The notes under the pieces are model-generated. The model was not told where the DNA came from and made no database searches. It saw only the letters and a program-made list of their open reading frames with translations. A stretch of DNA of 64,000 bases. Source: Halobacterium sp. CBA1132. GTDB lineage: Archaea > Halobacteriota > Halobacteria > Halobacteriales > Halobacteriaceae. The DNA lies in assembly GCF_001485535.1 (NCBI RefSeq), contig NZ_BCMZ01000001.1, positions 2,418,001 through 2,482,000 of the forward strand, read 5' to 3'. Below are positions 26,058 to 36,106 of this stretch, in pieces; within the stretch, counting starts at the first letter, position 1; each line of letters begins with the position of its first letter. The position numbers and the translations under genes were made by a program.

Positions 26058-26629
26058 GACTCCTCCACCCCTGCTTCCGGCGGGTCGTCGACCTCCTCTG
26101 TGAGGAGTTCGGTGACGCGCTCGTGGAACTCCTCGAGGCTCCCCGTGTTCTCCATGCGAACGTCGGCGGCTTCGATGGCTTCGTCCATCCCGAACCCGCG
26201 CTCGCGCTCCTCGCGGTCCGCGAGCGACTCGCCCTCGACGTCCCCGGGGCGGCCGCGGCCCTCGATGCGCTCGCGGCGCAAGTCGTAGGGCGCGTACACC
26301 TCGACGAGCGTGAACGCGCCGTCGAACGCCTCGCGGAACTGCTCGACCTCTACGCCCGACCGGATGCCGTCGACCAGTACCACGTCGCTGTCTTCGAGGT
26401 GCTCGCGAATGATGGGCAGCGAGCGCTCCGCGATAGCGCCCGGGCCGTTCTCCTCGCGGAGTTGCTGTGCGATGCGGCCGTGGTGCTCGGCCGGGTCGAG
26501 GCCACGGTCCCGGCACTCCTGCCGGATGACGTCGCCCATGATGACGACGGGCACACCGAGCTCCTCGGCGACGGCGGCAGCCTCGCTCTTGCCGCTGCCC
26601 GGCATCCCCACGGTACCGATAACTCTCAT
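26054..26629 (-). CDS. UPF0200 family P-loop kinase-like protein
   Basis: The product has 191 residues. P-loop GMPGSGKS is at 8-15, followed by a dephospho-CoA-kinase/adenylate-kinase-like core with MGDVIRQECRDRG, VLVDGIRSGVEVEQFR and the lid segment REERERGFGMDEAI. UPF0200 is an archaeal family related to CoaE; its phosphate acceptor is unconfirmed. The gene is coupled to UPF0201 downstream and divergent from the tRNA-Arg gene. Confidence 0.87.
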   Translation of the reverse strand: MRVIGTVGMPGSGKSEAAAVAEELGVPVVIMGDVIRQECRDRGLDPAEHHGRIAQQLREENGPGAIAERSLPIIREHLEDSDVVLVDGIRSGVEVEQFREAFDGAFTLVEVYAPYDLRRERIEGRGRPGDVEGESLADREERERGFGMDEAIEAADVRMENTGSLEEFHERVTELLTEEVDDPPEAGVEES

Positions 26630-26744
26630 TACACCGACGTAGCAGCCGACCGTACCTGTGTGCTTCGACTCCTCGGCGCCAACCCGTCGGTTTTTAATCG
26701 ATGACGCGGTACGCACAGGTATCGGACGCCAGCGGGCGAGCCGT

Positions 26745-26819
26745 GGACACATGGCCAAACTCGGATAAGGCATCCGCCTTCTAAGCGGAGGATTCTGGGT
26801 TCGAATCCCAGTGTGTCCG
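26745..26819 (+). tRNA. tRNA-Arg (anticodon TCT)
   Basis: A complete cloverleaf can be drawn: acceptor GGACACA (26745-26751) pairs with TGTGTCC (26812-26818); the D arm has GCC/GGC; the anticodon arm is TCCGC-CTTCTAA-GCGGA with TCT at its centre; the T arm is CTGGG-TTCGAAT-CCCAG. The discriminator base is G. There is no intron and no encoded CCA. It reads AGA/AGG codons, which are rare in this GC-rich genome. No integrase or partial tRNA copy was seen next to it. Confidence 0.96.
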
Positions 26820-27074
26820 TTGGACGCGAAGACGCTCCGGTTGGCGCCGCCGGCGAACAACCAATCGGTAGGCATCGACATGGCCGCCGACTACACGCTT
26901 GACACGCAGTTGAACGCAATCCGACTTCGAGAGGGTGTGTAGGCGACGAAACCGAGAGTGCTCTGACCCGGTAGCGTTTGCGAGATGGACGAACAGGCTC
27001 CACGGTCTGTTCGTGCGACTAGCGAGCGCTAGAATCGTGGTCGTGCCCGGGGCGTCGCGTCGAACTGCCGAGGG

Positions 27075-27224
27075 TCACATCATCTGGGCGACTTCCTCGA
27101 AGTCCGCGCGGCAGAACGGGCAGCGGTAGCTCGTCTCGAATCCCGTGGTCTGGGCGACTGTTCGCGTTTCGAGTTCGTGCATCGCGATGTCGCGACCACA
27201 GTCGGGGCAGTCGAGCTTTGGCAC
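27075..27224 (-). CDS. Zinc-ribbon microprotein (49 residues)
   Basis: From a GTG at 27224 the frame encodes 49 residues starting VPKLDCPDCGRDIAMHEL, with a second pair in YRCPFCRADFEEVAQMM. CPDC and CPFC are 26 residues apart, forming a rubredoxin-like or ribbon zinc knuckle. It looks like the C2-C2 microproteins common in haloarchaea, some of which regulate stress or biofilm genes. A T-rich run (TTAAAACGATGG) starts about 27 bases upstream of the start. Function unknown. Confidence 0.7.
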   Translation of the reverse strand: MPKLDCPDCGRDIAMHELETRTVAQTTGFETSYRCPFCRADFEEVAQMM

Positions 27225-27693
27225 GTGACACGCTTACACACGCCACTGACTTAAAACGATGGTTGGCAAGTGATAACACACCTGCGCCGGAGAGGCGCGC
27301 TTCGCGCCCAGAAGGCACGTTCCGGTCGGAGCGCGACAACAGAGCGGTTTCAAACCTTTTGTGGCGTAGATTTCCCGTCGCTGGCGGCGTTCACGTCGAA
27401 AATTCGCGGGGAAAGCGACCACGAACGCGGGTTGTTCGCTACCGGGCACGCGCTCGGCGCGGCTCACGCCGTTCGCTGTTCGTCAGTCCCGTGGCTCTCA
27501 TTCGTACGCTTCGCTCGTTTGCTCACGGCTCCCAAAAGTCGCCGCTCGCCATTTCCGCGGTTCTCGGTCGCTGCGCTCCCTCCGAGCCGCGCCCCCTCCG
27601 AGCCACGCTACGACAGGCTCGCGGTTCGTCCCTCCCCGCTCGCAGTTCCCGAGAGTCTCAGTCGCTCGCTGCGCTCGCCCCTTCCGACTCTCG
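27225..27693. repeat. Intergenic region with hairpin and family-B repeat (copy 2)
   Basis: This 469-base gap between the zinc-ribbon gene and the aminopeptidase has no convincing gene. It contains a perfect hairpin at 27294-27308 (6-bp stem, loop CTT) and family-B sequence at about 27516-27570: GCTCACGGCTCCC, GTCGCCGCTCGCC and TTTCCGCGGTTCTC. It also holds multiple CTCGCTNCGCTCG blocks up to the aminopeptidase stop. Short open frames here are composed of these repeats and are not counted as genes. Confidence 0.6.
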
Positions 27694-28803
27694 CTACGCT
27701 TCGAACCCGTCCTCGAATTTGAAGGTGCCGTTGCGCTGGACGACTTCCCCGTCGACCTCGATGTAGGAATCCTCGCTCATGTCCACGATCATGTCAACGT
27801 GTTTGGCGGAGTCGTTCTGCTCGACGCCCTCGCCGACCGTCGCGGGGTACGCGCGACCCAGCGCCATGTGGACGGTGTCGCCCATCTTCTCGTCGAACAG
27901 CATGTTGTAGGTGAACCGGTCGATGTCGCGGTTCATCCCGATGCCGAGTTCGCCGAGGCGGCGCGCGCCGTCGTCGGTTTCGAGGATGCCTTCGAGGACG
28001 TCCTCGTTCTGGTCCGCAGAGAAGTCCACGACTTCGCCGTCCTCGAATTTGAGCCACGCGCCCTGAATCTCGCGGGCCTGATGGTAGACCGGCTTGTCGA
28101 ACGTGACCTCGCCCTCCACGCTGTCGGGGACGGGCGCGGTGAACACCTCGCCCGCGGGGAGGTTGTTCGTCCCGCAGTCGTTGAGCGTCACCATGTCCTT
28201 CACGCTCATCGTGACGTCGGTGGTGTCCCCGGAGACGATGCGGACTTCCTCGGCGGGGTCGAGAATCTCGACCATCTGCTCCTGGTGGGCCTCGACCTCG
28301 TCCCAGTCCTTGAGCATCGCGTCGTAGACGAAGTCCTCGTAGGCCTCCGTGGACATCTCCGCGAGCTGGGCGTCCGCGGACGCGGGGTAGTGCGTGAGAC
28401 ACCACTTCGTGTCGAGGCGCGCGTTCAGCACGTCGCGGTAGGCGGCGGCGAACGCGGAGCCGACCTCCGTGCTGACGTCGCTCTGCTCGCTGACGTTCTC
28501 GTGGGGACGGCCGACGACGGCGGCGTCGGCGTGCTCGAACAGCTGGAGGAGGTGTTCGGGCTCGGTGAGGTCGTCGGGGTCGACTTCGCGGAGGTACGCG
28601 CGGGCGGCGCGGTCCGTGCCGATGCCGCGGTCGCCGCGCGCGAGCATCACGGGGTTGGCGCCGACCTTCCCGATTTCCTCGTAGAGGGCGACGGCGAGGT
28701 CTTCGGCGACCGGCGGCAGGCTCACCACGACGTTCTCGTCGGGCTGGAGGTCGATGGCGCGGTCGACGATGATTTCGGCGTGCCGGTGGATGCGGTCGTC
28801 CAT
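27694..28803 (-). CDS. Aminopeptidase, M29 family
   Basis: The product has 369 residues and is of M29 (thermophilic aminopeptidase T) type: N-terminal RAIDLQPDENVVVSLPP, the central VTMSVKDM and NLPAGEVFTAPVPDSVEGEV (metal ligand Glu region), and C-terminal TYNMLFDEKMGDTVHMALGRAYP. These enzymes use two metal ions and remove N-terminal residues from peptides in the cytoplasm. The ATG at 28803 gives MDDRIHRHAEIIVDRA; a longer open frame overlaps the divergent promoter. Confidence 0.9.
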   Translation of the reverse strand: MDDRIHRHAEIIVDRAIDLQPDENVVVSLPPVAEDLAVALYEEIGKVGANPVMLARGDRGIGTDRAARAYLREVDPDDLTEPEHLLQLFEHADAAVVGRPHENVSEQSDVSTEVGSAFAAAYRDVLNARLDTKWCLTHYPASADAQLAEMSTEAYEDFVYDAMLKDWDEVEAHQEQMVEILDPAEEVRIVSGDTTDVTMSVKDMVTLNDCGTNNLPAGEVFTAPVPDSVEGEVTFDKPVYHQAREIQGAWLKFEDGEVVDFSADQNEDVLEGILETDDGARRLGELGIGMNRDIDRFTYNMLFDEKMGDTVHMALGRAYPATVGEGVEQNDSAKHVDMIVDMSEDSYIEVDGEVVQRNGTFKFEDGFEA

Positions 28804-28897
28804 ACCGCACGTTTCGCGCGAACGACGAAAAGGACTTTTCGAATCGAAGTGCCTCCGTGACGCCTCACTTTTGGCGCTGCGGCGCGGACGAGCGCAC

Positions 28898-29910
<1,013 letters not shown>

Positions 29911-29914
<4 letters not shown>

Positions 29915-30045
29915 TCGCCGTCCTTCCCGCTCTGGAACCCCTCCTTGAAGCCGGCGAGCGTGCGTCGGAGGAACAGGAACACGAAGAACACGAACAACAG
30001 GAAGGCGGCGGCGAGGACGTAGAACGCGGGGCCGAGTTCCACCAT
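29911..30045 (-). CDS. Single-helix membrane microprotein (44 residues)
   Basis: The minus-strand ATG at 30045 opens 44 codons: MVELGPAFYVLAAAFLLFVF, then a continuing Phe/Leu-rich helix, then the basic tail RRTLAGFKEGFQSGKDGD. One transmembrane helix with a cytoplasmic basic end is clear. It overlaps the end of the threonine aldolase gene by 4 bases. No named family; the hydrophobic and charge pattern supports coding. Confidence 0.65.
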
Positions 30046-30119
30046 ACCACGGGGTTCGACCCGCGGGCATTAGTCGTTTCCCCCGCGAGCGTGGTTCGGA
30101 GCGAGTGAGCGAAGCGAAC

Positions 30120-30170
30120 GAGCGAGAACCACGTTGATGCGAACGGCGACCACCGGGAGCCGTGAGCGGA
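30120..30170 (-). repeat. Family-B intergenic repeat (copy 3, inverted)
   Basis: Reverse complement of the family-B sequence: reading the minus strand gives GCTCACGGCTCCC, GGTGGTCGCCGTTCG and ACGTGGTTCTCGCTCG. The order and spacing match the copies at 20372-20430 and about 27516-27570. It lies upstream of the HTH gene at 30252. Borders are approximate because the flanks are also repetitive. Confidence 0.55.
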
Positions 30171-30251
30171 GCGAACGACTGAGGCCCACGGACCCGGCGA
30201 ACAGCGGTTGTGTCAGGAAAAGCTCAATACGGTCGGACGCGAAGCGCGGGT

Positions 30252-30881
30252 ATGTCCGGTCTGTTACCCTCTCGCTCGGAGGTCGACGACGCCGAGGGGG
30301 AGCCCCGCGTGGTCGGCGTCGACTCCGAGGACGCCGACCGCCTCCTGTCCGCGCTCGCCTCGGGGACCGCGCGGGACCTGTACGGCGCGCTCCACGACAC
30401 GCCGGCGACCCCGTCGGAACTCGCCGAGGAGTGCGAGACGTCCCTCCAGAACGCCCAGTACCACCTCGATAATCTGGAGGACGCGGACCTCGTCGAGGAG
30501 TGCGACACGCGCTACTCGGCGAAGGGCCGCGAGATGAGCGTCTACGCGCCCGCCGACGCCCCCGTGGTGTTGTTCGCGGGCGACGAGGAGGAGAGCAAGT
30601 CCGTGCGCTCGGCGCTCACGAACCTGCTGGGCGTCGTCGGCGTGTTGGGTGTTGTGAGCCTGCTCGTCCAGCAGTTCGTCGGCACCGGCCTGCAGGCGCC
30701 GGGCACGGCCGGCGAGAGTAGCGTCGAGACGACCAGCGAGTTCTCGGCGCTCGTCGCAGACGGCGGCGAGCCAGCCAACGCGGCCGCCGACGCCGCCGCG
30801 TCGCTGCCAGCCGGCGCAGCGTTCTTCCTCGGTGGCGTCCTCGCGCTCGCGCTCGTCGGCGCCGCGTGGTACGCTCGATAA
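30252..30881 (+). CDS. Membrane-anchored winged-HTH (ArsR-like) regulator
   Basis: The product has 209 residues. The wHTH region (about 28-95) has ARDLYGALHDTPATPSELAE, ETSLQNAQYHLDNLEDADLVEE and the wing RYSAKGREMSVY, as in ArsR-type archaeal regulators. Two transmembrane segments follow (about 117-140 and 185-207), separated by a Ser/Ala-rich outer loop, so a cytoplasmic DNA-binding domain is held at the membrane. It probably responds to an envelope signal. The ATG at 30252 is preferred over one 14 codons upstream. Confidence 0.82.
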   Translation: MSGLLPSRSEVDDAEGEPRVVGVDSEDADRLLSALASGTARDLYGALHDTPATPSELAEECETSLQNAQYHLDNLEDADLVEECDTRYSAKGREMSVYAPADAPVVLFAGDEEESKSVRSALTNLLGVVGVLGVVSLLVQQFVGTGLQAPGTAGESSVETTSEFSALVADGGEPANAAADAAASLPAGAAFFLGGVLALALVGAAWYAR

Positions 30882-30978
30882 CCGGACGGTAAAGTCGTGT
30901 TTTGAGTCTACGTCGGCTATTTGATACCTGCGGGTGTACGACGTGGTACAGGCTCCCCCCGGCCTGTCCCCGTTGACG

Positions 30979-31491
30979 CTACCGGCCCTCCACCCGGAAC
31001 TCCCGGAGGACGCTCCCGCTGCGGTCCCGAATCTCGCCGCGAACGCCCCCTCCCTCGTGGTGTAATTCGGCGTGCGCCGTCGCGTTGCCGCGCGGGTCGG
31101 CGTGACTTCCGGGATTCAACAACACCACGTCTTCTGTCTCTGTCACCGCCGGTCGATGCGTGTGTCCCGAGACCACGAGGTCGGCGCCGCGCTCGCGACC
31201 GAACAACGCGAGCCCAGTGGCGCCGCCGTGCTGGCGGTGCGTGACCGCGATGCGGAGGGCGTTCGCGTCCAGTGTCCGCGACTCCGGGAGGCGGTCGCGG
31301 ACCGCTGGCTCGTCGGCGTTGCCGTGGACGGCCAACAACTGGTCGCCGGCGTCGTAGAACGCGTCGAGGGCGGTCTCGGTGGTGAAGTCGCCGGCGTGGA
31401 CGACCCGGTCGGCCTCCCGGACCGCCGCCAGCGCGCGGCCCTGCAACTCGTGCCCGTCCGTGCTGTGGGTGTCGGACAGAACGGCTATCAC
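30979..31491 (-). CDS. YfcE/MJ0936-type metallophosphoesterase
   Basis: The product has 170 residues. Calcineurin-like motifs run in order: DTHST (about 7-11), GDF, HGNADE, THRQHGG and SGHTHRP, giving a dinuclear metal site. The family includes phosphodiesterases active on cyclic or bis-pNPP substrates; the natural target is unknown. It begins with GTG (MIAVLSDTHS) at 31491. Confidence 0.9.
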   Translation of the reverse strand: MIAVLSDTHSTDGHELQGRALAAVREADRVVHAGDFTTETALDAFYDAGDQLLAVHGNADEPAVRDRLPESRTLDANALRIAVTHRQHGGATGLALFGRERGADLVVSGHTHRPAVTETEDVVLLNPGSHADPRGNATAHAELHHEGGGVRGEIRDRSGSVLREFRVEGR

Positions 31492-31528
31492 GAGCGGACG
31501 TAGCGGCCGCGTGGCCGTGACTGTTGGG

Positions 31529-31915
31529 TTACGAGAGCGCGCCCGCAGCGACGTACAGCGCGAGCGCACTCGCGGTCGCTGCGGCGAGCGCCGCCACCGA
31601 GAGGACGATGGCGCGCTTGCGGTCGGCGCGCTGGCCGGCCTCGGGTGCCGGTCGCTGGCTGTCGCCGGAGCCGCTGACGTCGTAGACGCCCGCCATCGCG
31701 AACCCGACACAGAACTTCGCCCGCGCCTGAACGACGCCGAGGAAGCCGACGAACAGCGGCGCGACGGCGGCCAGCAGCCACGCGGGGTCGGCGTGGAGCG
31801 TCGCGACGGCGACAACGAGCAGCGCGGCGGCCCCGAACCCGGCGACGCCGGAGAGATAGCGTTTGCGTCGCTCGGCGTGACCGATGTTGCACGCGCCCGG
31901 CTGATACTCTGTCAC
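31529..31915 (-). CDS. Haloarchaeal membrane protein with CNIG motif
   Basis: The product has 128 residues. TEYQPGACNIGHAERRKRY at the N-terminus is a Cys-Asn-Ile-Gly motif seen in archaeal membrane proteins of unknown function. Four hydrophobic segments follow (about 22-40, 45-65, 70-85, 105-125). The GTG at 31915 directly follows a GGAGG box. It is divergent from the CDF exporter at 31973 and may share a promoter region with it. Confidence 0.75.
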   Translation of the reverse strand: MTEYQPGACNIGHAERRKRYLSGVAGFGAAALLVVAVATLHADPAWLLAAVAPLFVGFLGVVQARAKFCVGFAMAGVYDVSGSGDSQRPAPEAGQRADRKRAIVLSVAALAAATASALALYVAAGALS

Positions 31916-31972
31916 ACCTCCGCGTTGGGGCTGGGCCAATACCTATGTGTCGGCGGGCTGAATCACGACGAA

Positions 31973-32920
31973 ATGGCCGGAAGCAAGTCGGTCGTTCTCG
32001 CTGCACTGTTTGCGAACGGCGCGATTGCGGTGTTGAAGTTCCTCGCGTTCCTCGTGACCGGGAGCCCGGCGATGCTCTCGGAGGTGTACCACTCCGTCTC
32101 CGACACCGGCAACCAGGTGTTCCTGCTCATCGGCCTGCGGTACGGCGAGCGCGAACGCACGCGCTCGCACCCCTTCGGCTACGGGAAGGCGCAGTTCTTC
32201 TACTCGTTTCTCGTCAGCGTGATGTTGTTCGGTATCGCGGGCTGGGAGTCCGCGAGCCACGGCTACGAGGCGCTGACCGGCCACGGGCGCGTGCTCGGCC
32301 GGCAGGCGAAACTGCTGGGCTACGAGTTCCCGGGCGTGTGGGCGAGTTACACGGTGTTGCTCGGCGCGATGGTGTTCGAGTCGTACGCGTTCGTGAAGGC
32401 CTACCGGGAGATGCAACGCCAGATCGAGCGCCACGGCTGGAGCGGGTTCAGGGAGGCGTTCCGCCGCACCAGCGACACGACGACGCTGACCGCGCTCACG
32501 GAGGACACGGTGGCGCTGCTTGGTCTGGGAATCGCGCTAGTGGGCGTGTTCCTCACCGAGCAGACCGGCAACCACGTCTACGACGCGGCGGCGGCGCTGC
32601 TCATCGGGCTGCTGTTGATGGGGTTCGCGGCGGCGCTGGCGTGGGAGAACAAGCGCCTGCTGCTCGGTGAGAGCCTCCCGGCGGCCGACGAGAACGACCT
32701 GCGGCGCATCGTCGAGGAGCGCCCCGAGGTCGACTCCATCGTTGGCTTCCGGACGGTGTACTTCGGCCCGAACGAGGTTCTCGTGACGGCGGACGTGGCG
32801 TTCGACCCCGCACTGGACACCGAGGGGATGGACGACGTGATTACGAGCCTCGAAGACGCGCTCCGGGAGGCGAACCCGGCGGTGTCGAAGGTGTACGTCG
32901 AGCCCGAGGCTGAGAGATAG
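31973..32920 (+). CDS. Cation diffusion facilitator (CDF) family metal exporter
   Basis: The product has 315 residues. The CDF metal site appears in TM2 as EVYHSVSDTGNQ and in TM5 as EDTVALLG, and the amphipathic loop HPFGYGKAQFFYSF is typical. The C-terminal cytoplasmic ferredoxin-like domain (about 230-312) is present. It exports Zn2+, Mn2+ or Fe2+ in exchange for protons. The ATG at 31973 is preceded by AT-containing sequence shared with the divergent CNIG gene. Confidence 0.92.
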   Translation: MAGSKSVVLAALFANGAIAVLKFLAFLVTGSPAMLSEVYHSVSDTGNQVFLLIGLRYGERERTRSHPFGYGKAQFFYSFLVSVMLFGIAGWESASHGYEALTGHGRVLGRQAKLLGYEFPGVWASYTVLLGAMVFESYAFVKAYREMQRQIERHGWSGFREAFRRTSDTTTLTALTEDTVALLGLGIALVGVFLTEQTGNHVYDAAAALLIGLLLMGFAAALAWENKRLLLGESLPAADENDLRRIVEERPEVDSIVGFRTVYFGPNEVLVTADVAFDPALDTEGMDDVITSLEDALREANPAVSKVYVEPEAER

Positions 32921-32953
32921 TCGCACGGGTTTCGGGAACTCTGTTTTCGCGTC

Positions 32954-33016
32954 TACAAAATATATTTCTCCAGTTGGTAAACCTTTAAGTGAGATGCGGA
33001 CGAACGTCGGAGTGTA
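32954..33016 (+). promoter_or_regulatory. dps promoter region
   Basis: The TATA candidate CTTTAAGT (32983-32990) lies about 30 bases before the dps ATG, fitting a near-leaderless start. Upstream, the AT-rich stretch ACAAAATATATTTC (32956-32969) stands out from the GC-rich surroundings and could bind an iron-dependent repressor of the DtxR/SirR type. That assignment is inference. Confidence 0.5.
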
Positions 33017-33556
33017 ATGAGCACCCAGAAGCACGTGCTGAAGCACGCCGGCGACGTCGAAGGCTCCGAAGGCCTCCGCATCGACGAGGAGAAGGCCGAA
33101 CAGGTAATCGACGCGCTCAACACGGACCTCGCGGCGACGTACGTCCTCTACCACCAGATTCGGAAACACCACTGGAACGTCGAGGGCGCGGAGTTCCGCG
33201 ACCTCCACCTGTTCCTCGGCGACGCCGCCGAGAACGCCGAGGCGTTCGCCGACGAACTCGCAGAGCGCGCGCAGGCACTGGGCGGCGTCCCGCACGCCAG
33301 CATGTCCACGCTCGAAGACGCCTCCCCGGTCGAACCCGAGGACGAGGACGTCTACGACATCCGGACGTCACTGGAGAACGACCTCGAGATGTACGGCGAC
33401 ATCATCGAGACGCTGCGTGAGCACGTCGACCTCGCGCAGAACCTCGGCGACCACGCGACCGCCGAAATCCTCCGCGAGAACCTCGTGCAGGTCGAGGAGG
33501 ACGCCCACCACATCGAGCACTACCTCGAAGACGACACGCTGGTCGCCCGAGAGTAG
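33017..33556 (+). CDS. dps: Dps-type ferritin-like DNA-protecting protein
   Basis: The product has 179 residues, a four-helix Dps subunit with the intersubunit ferroxidase ligands in YHQIRKHHWNVEG and FRDLHLFLGDAAENAEAFADELAERA. Dodecameric Dps oxidises Fe2+ with peroxide and stores it as mineral, limiting Fenton damage; the Halobacterium homologue DpsA is a well-studied iron store. The length and halophilic acidity match that protein. Confidence 0.93.
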   Translation: MSTQKHVLKHAGDVEGSEGLRIDEEKAEQVIDALNTDLAATYVLYHQIRKHHWNVEGAEFRDLHLFLGDAAENAEAFADELAERAQALGGVPHASMSTLEDASPVEPEDEDVYDIRTSLENDLEMYGDIIETLREHVDLAQNLGDHATAEILRENLVQVEEDAHHIEHYLEDDTLVARE

Positions 33557-33599
33557 ACAGAACCAGTTTTTCTTTCGACGCCGCGACGAACAGCAGCGA

Positions 33600-33752
33600 C
33601 TATCGTTCGATGTCGACGGTGCGGTCCGTGGAGATCCAGCCGTCGGGGTTGTCCGACTCCGTGAATACGGTCTTGTCCGGCGATGACTGGAACGCCGCCA
33701 CACCCTCGCCGGCGGCCGGCGCGTCGTCCTCGCGGTCCTGCGTGGCTGCCAT
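33600..33752 (-). CDS. Small acidic haloarchaeal protein (50 residues)
   Basis: The minus-strand ATG at 33752 opens 50 codons: MAATQDREDDAPAAGEGVAA, then FQSSPDKTVFTESDNPDGWISTD ends near TVDIER. The NPxGWI element resembles short haloarchaeal proteins of the DUF7331 type. No metal site or helix is evident. A TATA-like patch (CGTATATTCG on the minus strand) lies about 25 bases upstream. Confidence 0.6.
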   Translation of the reverse strand: MAATQDREDDAPAAGEGVAAFQSSPDKTVFTESDNPDGWISTDRTVDIER

Positions 33753-33898
33753 TACTACCCCGTACGGACCCACCCACGAATATACGTTTTGGTGTGCCTA
33801 AACCTCTCGGGGCGGGCCGCTACGCTGCCGCTCCCCCCGCGACTACTTCCGCTGGGAGCCGGACGTTTATACGCCGTCGCGCCGAATCAGCCCCCAAC

Positions 33899-36106
33899 GT
33901 GGCCGCGAGCAACTCCCCCGACTACATGGAGTTCTTCCCGAAGCCGTCGCCGTACGACAACCAGCGGGAGGCGATGGACGGCATCCGCGACGCCCTCGAC
34001 AGCGGCCGTGACGTGCTGTTCGAGGGAGCCTGCGGCACCGGGAAGACGCTCGCCGCGCTCGCCCCGGCGCTCGCGCACGCCCGCGAGACGAACAAGACGG
34101 TCGTCATCACGACGAACGTCCACCAGCAGATGCGCCAGTTCGTCCGCGAAGCCCGCGAGATTCACGACGCCGCGCCGCTGCGCGCGGTCGTCTTCAAGGG
34201 GAAGGGGTCGATGTGTCACATCGACGTCGACTACGAGGAGTGCCAAGTCCTCCGGGACAACACCCACGAACTCGTGGACGCCGAACGCGACAAACGGCAG
34301 CTAGAGGAGCGCCAGCAGGCCCTACTGGAGGAGAGCCAGGACGGCGACACCGAGGCCGCCGAAGCCCGCGAAGCGGTGCTGGACGAACTCGAATCAGTGG
34401 AGGACGACCTCGACGACCTCCGCGAGGGCAACGTCTGCGAGCGCTACTACGACAACCTCGTCGGCGACAACGACGAGTTCTACGAGTGGCTCTACGACGG
34501 CGTCCGCACCCCGGAGGACATCTACGACTACGCCGACGAACGGGGGCTCTGCGGGTACGAACTCCTCAAAGACGGCATCGAGGGCGTGGACCTCGCGGTC
34601 TGTAACTACCACCACCTGCTCGACCCGGGGATTCGCGCGCAGTTCTTCCGCTGGCTGGGCCGCGACCCCGAGGACGTGGTGGTGGTGTTCGACGAGGCAC
34701 ACAACGTCGAGGACGCCGCCCGGGACCACGCCACCGAGACGCTCACCGAGAACACCCTCGACAGCGCGCTCTCCGAGTTGGAGGAGGTCGAGGAGAGCCG
34801 TGCGGAGGGCGCCGAGCGCGTGGTGTCGGCGTTCCGGGACGCGCTCGTGGAGACCTACGAGGGCGCGTTCGGGCCGGGCGGCGACCGGGCGCTCGCGCGC
34901 TCGGAGGTCGACGGGAACTGGACGGACGTCCCGGTCGCCAACGAGGACAAGCGCGACGACCTCACGCTGGCGTTCCTCCAGCAGTACACCGGCCCCGGCA
35001 TCCGGGAGGACGTCGACGACGCGCTCGCGCTCGGCGAGTACCTCGACGAGGAGTACGACGAAGCCTACCGGAACGGCGAGACGACGACGCGCCGGGAGTG
35101 TTTCGTGCTGGAGGCCGCGGAGTTCGTGGAGTCCTACGTCGAGGACAGCGGCGAACTCGGGCAGTACCCGACCGCCGCGGTGCGCCGCGACGAAGGAACG
35201 AACGACGTCTACGGCCGCGCGGAACTGTACACGTGCATCCCGCGGGACGTGACGACGGACCTCTTCGACGCCGTCCACGCGAGCGTTCTGATGAGCGCGA
35301 CCCTTCGCCCGTTCGACGTCACCGCCGACGTGCTCGGCTTGGAGGACCCGGAGACGATGGCGTTCGGCCTCCAGTTCCCCGAAGAACGCCGCCGCACGTT
35401 CGCGGTGGACACGAAGCCGCTGTTCTCCTCGAACCGGGACGACCCCGACACCCAGCGGGAGGTCGCGGGCGCGCTCCGGGACGCCGTGAAATTCACGCCC
35501 GGGAACTGCCTGTTCTTCTTCCCGAGCTACAGCGAAGCCGAACGCTACCACGACCTGCTGGCGGACGTGGAGGCTGCGCGCTACCTCGATCAACCCGGCA
35601 CCAGCGCCGAAGAGCTCCGGCAGACGTTCACGGACGACCGCAACGGCGCCCTGTTCACGTCGCTGTGGGGGACGCTCGCGGAGGGCGTGAGCTTCGACGG
35701 CGACGACGCGCGAACGGTAGCGGTCGTCGGCGTCCCCTACCCGCACCTCGACGCGCGCGCCGAAGCCGTCCAAGACGCCTACGGGCGCGTGTTCGGCGAC
35801 CGCGACGACCGCCGCAACGAGGACGCCGGCTGGCGCTACGCCGTCGAGATTCCCACCGTCCGCAAGACCCGGCAGGCGATGGGCCGCGTGATTCGCTCCC
35901 CGGACGACTTCGGCGTGCGCATGCTCGTCGACCGCCGCTACACCAAAGAGAGCCGCACGTCCATGCGAAAGTACAGCGTCAACCCGACGTTCCCCGCCGA
36001 AGAGCGCCGCGAACTCCTCGACATCGACCCCGAGAAACTCCGCGTGTCGATGCTGAACTTCTACACGGACCTCGACGCCTACGACGGGCAGCCCCCGAGT
36101 CCGTAG
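33899..36106 (+). CDS. rad3: XPD/Rad3-type ATP-dependent DNA helicase
   Basis: The product has 735 residues. Walker A GACGTGKT is at 43-50, Fe-S cysteines at 106, 115, 180 and 218, DEAH at 265-268, and motif VI TRQAMGRVIRSPDDFG near residue 665. The long insert between the second and third cysteine includes a coiled arch segment. The GTG at 33899 (VAASNSPDYMEFFP) sits about 28 bases after a TTTATA box, matching a leaderless start; an ATG at 33926 is the alternative. Role: 5'-3' helicase in nucleotide excision repair or related processes. Confidence 0.92.
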   Translation: MAASNSPDYMEFFPKPSPYDNQREAMDGIRDALDSGRDVLFEGACGTGKTLAALAPALAHARETNKTVVITTNVHQQMRQFVREAREIHDAAPLRAVVFKGKGSMCHIDVDYEECQVLRDNTHELVDAERDKRQLEERQQALLEESQDGDTEAAEAREAVLDELESVEDDLDDLREGNVCERYYDNLVGDNDEFYEWLYDGVRTPEDIYDYADERGLCGYELLKDGIEGVDLAVCNYHHLLDPGIRAQFFRWLGRDPEDVVVVFDEAHNVEDAARDHATETLTENTLDSALSELEEVEESRAEGAERVVSAFRDALVETYEGAFGPGGDRALARSEVDGNWTDVPVANEDKRDDLTLAFLQQYTGPGIREDVDDALALGEYLDEEYDEAYRNGETTTRRECFVLEAAEFVESYVEDSGELGQYPTAAVRRDEGTNDVYGRAELYTCIPRDVTTDLFDAVHASVLMSATLRPFDVTADVLGLEDPETMAFGLQFPEERRRTFAVDTKPLFSSNRDDPDTQREVAGALRDAVKFTPGNCLFFFPSYSEAERYHDLLADVEAARYLDQPGTSAEELRQTFTDDRNGALFTSLWGTLAEGVSFDGDDARTVAVVGVPYPHLDARAEAVQDAYGRVFGDRDDRRNEDAGWRYAVEIPTVRKTRQAMGRVIRSPDDFGVRMLVDRRYTKESRTSMRKYSVNPTFPAEERRELLDIDPEKLRVSMLNFYTDLDAYDGQPPSP

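Noticed and set aside
26880-26942. Short frame MAADYTLDTQLNAIRLREGV downstream of tRNA-Arg
   Set aside because: Considered as an integrase or transposase remnant at a tRNA attachment site. Only 20 codons, no family match, no duplicate of the tRNA 3' end nearby.
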